Positions 59,484-64,000 of a stretch of 64,000 nucleotides of DNA are shown here, piece by piece; within the stretch, counting starts at the first letter, position 1, and the number at the start of each line of letters is the position of its first letter. Under the pieces are notes generated by a model. That model worked only from the letters and a program-made list of their open reading frames with translations. It did no database searches and was not told the origin of the DNA. Location: the NCBI RefSeq assembly GCF_900102945.1, contig NZ_FNGI01000001.1:1-64000 (forward strand), written 5' to 3'. The position numbers and the translations under genes are program-made. The stretch is from Modicisalibacter muralis. GTDB taxonomy: Bacteria > Pseudomonadota > Gammaproteobacteria > Pseudomonadales > Halomonadaceae.

Positions 59484-59822
59484 TCAGTCGTTGCTCTCGC
59501 GGGCCTTCCGGGGCAGCAAAAAACCGGCCACCACGCCGCCGAGCTGGACGAGATCGGCCGGGTCCATGTCGCGGATCTCGGCCTCGGTGAGCGCCGGCTC
59601 GGTGATGCGCGGCAGCACCTTGGTGAGCGCCGCGACGTCCATCTGCAGCACGTCGGTCAGCGCGACGCCGCGCAACGCGCCGGACTTGGGCTTGCGGACG
59701 TGGATCTCGGTGATCGGCGTCTTGCCGCGCTGAATGGGGCTGTCGAGCTCGACGGTTTCGGTCTGTTGCCTGGGCAGCTCGGCCGGGACTTCGGGCTGGG
59801 TGTCGGTGGCTTGTTCGGCCAT
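59484..59822 (-). CDS. E: Tail assembly chaperone gpE, P2-like
   Basis: 112 residues from ATG behind AGGAGAG. Matches phage tail assembly protein E (TPITEIHVRKPKSGALRGVALTDVLQMD in two parts). Helps load the tape measure protein. Its 3' end carries the frameshift heptamer TTTTTTG, so about a third of ribosomes in P2 read on into E'. The N-terminus is rich in Glu and Gln. Confidence 0.9.
   Translation of the reverse strand: MAEQATDTQPEVPAELPRQQTETVELDSPIQRGKTPITEIHVRKPKSGALRGVALTDVLQMDVAALTKVLPRITEPALTEAEIRDMDPADLVQLGGVVAGFLLPRKARESND
59517..59523 (-). promoter_or_regulatory. Programmed -1 frameshift heptamer joining E and E'
   Basis: On the minus strand the codons read GGT TTT TTG; TTTTTTG is the same slippery sequence as in P2 E/E'. 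After a -1 slip the frame leads without a stop through the E gene end into the GpE'-like reading frame (59335-59457). Confidence 0.85.
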
Positions 59823-59901
59823 GGGTAACTCTCCTGGGGCGATGTTCGGGCCGCCCGGGTGGGCGGCGCTGGCTGTTGGGACTCGGGGCGTTACGGCGCG
59901 C

Positions 59902-60411
59902 TTACAGGCCGAGTGCCTGGCGGCGCTTGGCGAGGCGATCCTCGCCGCGGACCTTGAAGACGTAGCCGGGCTTGTCCATTTCGATGATCTCTTCGCCATC
60001 GACGACGAGCTTGTAGTAGCTGAGCGTGGTGGTGACTTCCGTCGTGGAGTTGTCGCCCTTGGCGGCCTCGCCCATGGCGATGGTCTTGTGGCGGCCGCGC
60101 ACGGTGATCTCGACGGAGACGACCTCGCCGGTCTCGTCGCTCTCGTAGCTGCCGGTCATGCGCAGTTGGGCGGCGTCGTGGATCGGCGAGCCGAAGGTGT
60201 CGAACAGGCCATCGACGATCAGCCCGCCGGCGGTCCAGCTCATTTCCTGCAGGGTGGCACCCATGTCGACTTCGATGGGGCCGTCCATGCCGCCGCCTTC
60301 GTACTCGACCATGCGGCGGCCGAGCTCCGGCGGCGTCAGGCTGGGGATCATGCCCTGCCAGTTGTTGCCGTCACCGAAGAGATTGAAGTCCTTGAGGATC
60401 TTGGGAAGCAT
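59902..60411 (-). CDS. FII: Major tail tube protein gpFII, P2-like
   Basis: 169 residues. The family segments are MLPKILKDFNLFGDGNNWQG at the start and VSVEITVRGRHKTIAMGEA near 100. Forms the inner tube of the contractile tail. Starts 38 bp downstream of the sheath gene. Confidence 0.93.
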   Translation of the reverse strand: MLPKILKDFNLFGDGNNWQGMIPSLTPPELGRRMVEYEGGGMDGPIEVDMGATLQEMSWTAGGLIVDGLFDTFGSPIHDAAQLRMTGSYESDETGEVVSVEITVRGRHKTIAMGEAAKGDNSTTEVTTTLSYYKLVVDGEEIIEMDKPGYVFKVRGEDRLAKRRQALGL

Positions 60412-60449
60412 TGTCTTCTCCTATCTGGTTCCCGATGCCGAACCGGCTA

Positions 60450-61970
60450 TCAGGCGGCGGCGACCCGGTCGGCGAAGTCGACCAGGTAGCGGTCGGTGAT
60501 GCGCTGACGCAGCATGAGGTTTTCCAGCGGCGGGACGGGCGTGTAGTCATAGTCGATGTACAACTTGCCGGCCTTGAGCACTTCCGGCGTGTTGATCTCG
60601 GCGTCGAACCATGCCGAGCCGCCGAGCAGGTAACCCAGGCGGATCCACTCGCGGAACTTTGCGTTGATGCCCTCGACGATGTCCTTCACCAGGCTGGGGT
60701 GCATGGGCTTGTCGACTGCCCACAGATGGGCTTCGGCAATCGTGTCGGCGATCACCTGGGCGCTGCGGGTGTAGTTCTCGAAGGCGAACAGCGGGTCGAT
60801 CGAGCAGGTGCGCGAGCCCCAGAAGCGATAGCCGCCGCGGTTGATGAGCGTGGTGACTTCGTGGCTGTTGAGGTAGCCGGCGTCGGTGTTGGGGTCCTGA
60901 AGATCCCAGAACACGTCGGCGCTGATGCCGGTGACGCCGTTGACGGCCACGTTCGAAAGCGTCTTGTGCCAGCCGATCTGATTGTCGAGCTTGGCGCGCA
61001 GGCCCAGCGCGCGAGCGACGGCGGGGAAGGTGCGCGTCGAGCTGGTGGCGGTGTCGAAGCCAGTGAAGTCCGGCCAGATGACCATCGCCTCGCGAGCGCC
61101 GAAGTTCTCGCGGTACATGGCCGCTTCTTCCTTGGTCGCGCAGCCATGGGCGCTGACGTAGGCGAAGCCGCGCAGCTTCTGGGCGATGCCGATCAGTTCG
61201 CTGGCGACGTCGACGTCGTCGTATTCCGGCACACCCAGCACGCGCGGTTTGACGCCGAAGGCCTGCTCGGCGGCGAGCAGGGCCTGCATGCCGGTTTTCT
61301 TGCCGGTTAGCGGATCCACGCCGCCAATGATGTTGGCCTTGGTTTCCTCGGGAGTCTGGCCTTCGGCGACACGCACCACGACGACCATGGCCTTGGTCTG
61401 GTCGACGATGGCATCCAGACTGCGAGCCAGGGTGCCTTCCTCCCCAGCATCGCCCTGGGCGGCGTAAAGGTCGGTGACCAGGGTTTCGGTGCCTATCGGA
61501 AATGGCTCGTTCTCGCCGCCGGTGAGGTTGGTGTAGCCCACCGGGCCGACCACGCCGGTGCCGGTGCTACCGGCGGGCAGGGCGGCGGTGACCAGGGCGG
61601 CGGCCTCGGTACTGGCGGCGATGGCAGCGACGATCTCGCTGGCAGTGGTGACGATGGCGCCGTCGACGTCGGTACCCAGCGAGACGGTGATGCTCTTGGC
61701 GCTGACGGTGACGGCGAGCAGCTGATCGGCGGCGCCCGGGTCGACGTAGCGAATGCGGATCTGGTTACCGGCTGTGCCGGTATCGACGGCGGTATAGGTG
61801 ACGTCGGCATTGGCGGCGGCGAAGTCGACGAGGGCGGACGCGGCGACGCCGGGCGCGGCATCCGGGGCGGTGGCGACCAGGCCGATGACGGCGGTGGCCA
61901 CCGTGCGAATCGGCCGGGTGCCGCCGGAGATTTCGACGACGCGGACGCCGTGGTGGTAATCCTGGGCCAT
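60450..61970 (-). CDS. FI: Tail sheath protein gpFI, P2-like
   Basis: 506 residues from ATG behind AGGAGCCCCTC. The P2 sheath signatures are YHHGVRVVEISGGTRPIRTV at the start, FPAVARALGLRAKLDNQIGWHKTLSN near 310 and the RGGYRFWGSRTCS block near 380. The segment between about 60 and 160 has a small-residue-rich insert (TYTAVDTGTAGNQIRIRYV). It forms the contractile outer sheath. Confidence 0.94.
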   Translation of the reverse strand: MAQDYHHGVRVVEISGGTRPIRTVATAVIGLVATAPDAAPGVAASALVDFAAANADVTYTAVDTGTAGNQIRIRYVDPGAADQLLAVTVSAKSITVSLGTDVDGAIVTTASEIVAAIAASTEAAALVTAALPAGSTGTGVVGPVGYTNLTGGENEPFPIGTETLVTDLYAAQGDAGEEGTLARSLDAIVDQTKAMVVVVRVAEGQTPEETKANIIGGVDPLTGKKTGMQALLAAEQAFGVKPRVLGVPEYDDVDVASELIGIAQKLRGFAYVSAHGCATKEEAAMYRENFGAREAMVIWPDFTGFDTATSSTRTFPAVARALGLRAKLDNQIGWHKTLSNVAVNGVTGISADVFWDLQDPNTDAGYLNSHEVTTLINRGGYRFWGSRTCSIDPLFAFENYTRSAQVIADTIAEAHLWAVDKPMHPSLVKDIVEGINAKFREWIRLGYLLGGSAWFDAEINTPEVLKAGKLYIDYDYTPVPPLENLMLRQRITDRYLVDFADRVAAA

Positions 61971-62056
61971 GAGGGGCTCCTGCGCAGGTTGAGCGATGGC
62001 ATTGCAATGCGTGCTGCCATGCTTGCCTGCGCAGGCGCGAGGCTCTAGCGGTGGGG

Positions 62057-62136
62057 GTTGTGGATTGGGGAAATACAACGTGCGGGGGAGGGTGGCGAAG
62101 GACGAGTAGGGAACGTTGTAGAATTAACGCTAACAA
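62057..62136. promoter_or_regulatory. Two TTGT-N13-ACAA dyads in the FI promoter region
   Basis: GTTGT (62057-62061) with ACAAC (62075-62079) and GTTGT (62115-62119) with ACAAG (62133-62137) both have 13 bp between TGT and ACA. P2 Ogr sites are TGT-N12-ACA. The first is centred about 98 bp upstream of the sheath start, a distance consistent with the -55 placement of an activator. The second is close to the cargo gene at 62155. Confidence 0.5.
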
Positions 62137-62154
62137 GCATGTGGGCTAGAGGGG

Positions 62155-62793
62155 ATGGCAGTGATACAGGTCTTTATTGAAGCAGCGGGTAGTAATTGGA
62201 TTGATTGGATGGGGGCCTTGGCGTCAGTTGTGACGCTGTGGTTCGTAGCTTGGAGTGCTCACTCTCAGTGGCGAACCGGTCGAAACTCAGTGCAGCCAGT
62301 TTTTTCCGTATGGGCAAGCTACCCAGGCCATGAGGATGAACTTTGCACAGTAGAAATACACAACAAAGGATTTGGGCCAGCGGTAATTCAGGATTTCCGT
62401 GTTTTTTATAACAATAAGCAAGGTCAAGGATTTTCTCACGAAAAAGTTAGAGATGTTCTTCGAAAGGCATTTGATAAGAATATTCGTGTTTCAAGAGTTG
62501 CAGCTATGGACTTTGGCTATGCAATGGGTGCCGGTGACCACATTGAATTGGCCTCCTTTTATCCCCCTGAAGAAAATAGGCAGTCTGTGGGAGCCTGGGA
62601 ACGTGTCAGGATTTCTAATGAAGCCTTAGCGGGTCATATGTCGGGTTTTTCCTTGGTTATTAGATATTCGGATGTTTATGAAAGAAAATGGATTTTCGTT
62701 ACTCACCAATTTGAGGGGCACACTTTTCGGGATAAGCCTAAATCACGTACCTATCGTGAGCTGTCGTCAAAATTTGGCCACCTTCTGGACTAA
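62155..62793 (+). CDS. Cargo gene at the P2 Z/fun position
   Basis: 212 residues. One N-terminal hydrophobic segment (WIDWMGALASVVTLWFVAWSA) is followed by a soluble domain (PVFSVWASYPGHEDELCTVEIHNKGFG). AT-rich and on the strand opposite to the tail genes. In P2, Z/fun lies between G and FI and blocks T5 growth, so this slot is a known hotspot for anti-phage genes. No homology to Z/fun is evident to me. Confidence 0.75.
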   Translation: MAVIQVFIEAAGSNWIDWMGALASVVTLWFVAWSAHSQWRTGRNSVQPVFSVWASYPGHEDELCTVEIHNKGFGPAVIQDFRVFYNNKQGQGFSHEKVRDVLRKAFDKNIRVSRVAAMDFGYAMGAGDHIELASFYPPEENRQSVGAWERVRISNEALAGHMSGFSLVIRYSDVYERKWIFVTHQFEGHTFRDKPKSRTYRELSSKFGHLLD

Positions 62794-62970
62794 ACCCATC
62801 TTCGACGGTTCCAATCCTTGACTCGCCGCCTTCAGCCCATACCGCTTGGCAATCGACGCCCCATCCATCAGTTGCAATAGAGGCTGGGCCCCGCGAGCTA
62901 GTGCAGAGCACCGAGCATATCGTAGAGCCCAAGGCTGCTGGTAGAGCGCTGGATCTGCAGGGGGTGTGAG

Positions 62971-63645
62971 TTACCAGGTTAGGGCTGCCAGCGTATCCCG
63001 GTCCTCAGCCTCTAGTGCGGCTCTCACCTCGTCCTCCAACGCCTGACGCTTCCCCGTCGCCTGGCCGTGAGCATCGCTGAATCTTGCGGCCTTGTCGCGG
63101 ATGCGGTTCACAAGCTCGAGCTTTCCGATCGGGCGGGTGATCAGCATCGAATCGAGGTAGGGGGTCGTCGGCTCGGTACCGGCCTGGTCGTTGCCGTCGG
63201 GGTCGTACCATGCCCACCAGGCGTCCGCCTGGGCTTCTTGCTTGTCGAAACTCAGCGTTTCATCGCGCGGGTATTGATCGAGGATCGCTTTCAGCGCGGA
63301 GGCATAGCCGGCGTTGATGCGGGCGAGCGCGGCGGTGGCAAGGTCGTCGAGCGGTGTGGGCGGCGCCTCATTGAGCGCACCCCCGGGCGGCTCGATGCCT
63401 AGCTCGGCAATCTCGTGGCGCTCCCCGTCATCTGTCCAGTAGACATGGCCGCGCCAGTCAGGCACGACCTGCCAAGCTCCGCCGATAGCTTGTGCGGCTT
63501 CGTGCTCGCCGGTCGGCGGTGGGGCTTCGGTCATCGCACTGCCGGGGATTTTTGGCTGTCCGCTCATCGGGTCGATCGGACACTCGCGGCCAGCGGGGTC
63601 GATGATCGTCTGGTCGACTGGATTAATGTCCCAAATGCGAGTCAT
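62971..63645 (-). CDS. Tail fibre assembly protein (DUF4376-like)
   Basis: 224 residues from ATG behind TGAGG. Contains the DUF4376 segment (DETLSFDKQEAQADAWWAWYD) and a helical C-terminus (LVNRIRDKAARFSDAHGQATG). Typical of chaperones encoded beside tail fibres (P2 gpG position). Located 8 bp after the fibre gene. Confidence 0.85.
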   Translation of the reverse strand: MTRIWDINPVDQTIIDPAGRECPIDPMSGQPKIPGSAMTEAPPPTGEHEAAQAIGGAWQVVPDWRGHVYWTDDGERHEIAELGIEPPGGALNEAPPTPLDDLATAALARINAGYASALKAILDQYPRDETLSFDKQEAQADAWWAWYDPDGNDQAGTEPTTPYLDSMLITRPIGKLELVNRIRDKAARFSDAHGQATGKRQALEDEVRAALEAEDRDTLAALTW

Positions 63646-63653
63646 GGTGGACC

Positions 63654-64000
63654 TCAAATCTTGGTCAGGTAGATGACGGCATTGTTGCGGGACCGGGTTT
63701 CGGCCGCTGTCCGCGCAACACGCGATGCGTTAAACGAGATATTCCAAGTGGCTTCACCAGACCCTGCGGCAGTATCGGTTGTCCCGCCATCTTGGACAGC
63801 TGTAAACACTCCAGTCGGATTCAGCCCTAACGGGTTCGCCACAACTCTGGCGATTGAGCCTGTGATGTTCTGCAGCGCATCGACCTGGTGAGATCCCATC
63901 TCTCGGCCAGCATCGACCCCGCGCCCCCTATCTAGGCCCCGCTTGAATTCACCTCGGTCATCGGGAAGATTGAACGTCGTAGCGCCATTTCCGACGCCAT
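63654..64000 (-). CDS. Phage tail fibre/collar protein, partial (C-terminal part)
   Basis: At least 115 residues, cut by the right edge. Reads GNGATTFNLPDDRGEFKRGLD and then DAGREMGSHQVDALQNITG, typical of the C-terminal collar-like part of P2 gpH-type fibres. The N-terminus lies beyond the window. Binds host receptors. Confidence 0.88.
   Translation of the reverse strand, partial: GVGNGATTFNLPDDRGEFKRGLDRGRGVDAGREMGSHQVDALQNITGSIARVVANPLGLNPTGVFTAVQDGGTTDTAAGSGEATWNISFNASRVARTAAETRSRNNAVIYLTKI

Larger units (their letters stand above)
36992..64000. mobile_element. P2-like prophage (left part), integrated at dusA
   Basis: Integrase, HUH replication initiator, Ogr-type activator, S24 repressor, and the tail block D-U-T-E/E'-FII-FI-G-H in P2 order. 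The element runs to the right window edge; head, lysis and attR functions are outside. Compared with P2, the D end of the tail block faces the early region, so the late block is placed differently. Cargo genes sit at four or more sites. Functional phage status cannot be judged from this part. Confidence 0.9.

Noticed and set aside
62738-62932. 64-residue minus-strand frame after the Z/fun-slot gene
   Set aside because: No ribosome site or recognisable family, and it overlaps the 3' end of the plus-strand cargo gene.
1-64000. tRNA genes, rRNA genes or CRISPR arrays
   Set aside because: None was recognised by reading either strand. The prophage uses dusA, not a tRNA, as its apparent attachment site.

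Overview
The window looks like the chromosome of a GC-rich, metabolically versatile gammaproteobacterium, most likely a Halomonas relative. This is inferred from protein flavour, gene content (TRAP and tripartite-tricarboxylate transporters, sugar-acid dehydratase, D-tartrate dehydratase, DusA, ManC) and codon use. I could not run a similarity search. Positions 1 to about 37,000 are host chromosome. From about 37,000 to the right edge lies a P2-type prophage that continues beyond the window.

Host part. (1) 1-4.6 kb: a leftward sugar-acid operon (IlvD/Edd-type dehydratase, DctP, DctQ running off the edge) with its GntR regulator and matching ATGTT-N-AACAT operators. (2) 4.6-6.5 kb: argE and wrbA, divergent. 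(3) 6.6-12 kb: a tartrate module, with a FadR-type regulator, TctC/TctA/TctB transporter and a D-tartrate dehydratase of the enolase superfamily. (4) 12-19.7 kb: sbcC-sbcD, nfi, an aldo/keto reductase, a DUF1415 protein, a 139-bp MITE-like element with a 5-bp target duplication, and osmC. (5) 19.7-23.8 kb: an amidoligase coupled to a class I glutamine amidotransferase/peptidase C26 protein, then manC and a creatininase-family hydrolase. (6) 23.9-26.4 kb: an orphan type VI secretion PAAR effector, a membrane protein that may be its immunity factor, a frameshifted dead copy of the effector tail, and a lipoprotein. (7) 26.6-34.8 kb: an uncharacterised biosynthetic locus. It combines GTP cyclohydrolase II, a RibD-type reductase, an active-site-deficient PTPS-like protein, a GT4 glycosyltransferase, a methyltransferase, a LPG-synthase-type membrane protein, a BchC-like dehydrogenase and a CDP-alcohol phosphatidyltransferase, followed by yceI. 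(8) 34.9-37 kb: a succinylglutamate desuccinylase-like deacylase and dusA.

Prophage part. An integrase faces away from the 5' end of dusA, which fits the known dusA-targeting prophages. Next come a NUDIX gene with an SRA-like/HNH endonuclease, then a leftward chain of overlapping early genes: zinc-finger regulators including Ogr and TraR/DksA types, PrtN-like, and a P2 gpA-type HUH replication initiator. The immunity region has an S24 repressor whose upstream region carries a perfect 18-bp palindrome. An AT-rich cargo zone follows: an AbiJ-like protein flanked by a duplicated repressor 3' end, an unassigned two-gene soluble/membrane pair, and a trypsin-like protease directly behind umuDC, which has a near-consensus LexA box. 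Then come a secreted endonuclease I and a Tat-exported protein, and the leftward tail block D-U-T-E/E'-FII-FI-G-H. The E/E' pair keeps the T6G slippery site. Two further cargo genes lie on the opposite strand inside the tail block, between U and T and at the position of P2 Z/fun.

The strongest candidates for undescribed biology are the 47.7-49.2 kb two-gene pair with its AbiJ and protease neighbours, and the pterin/riboflavin-like locus at 26.6-34.1 kb. The amidoligase/amidotransferase pair is a third.
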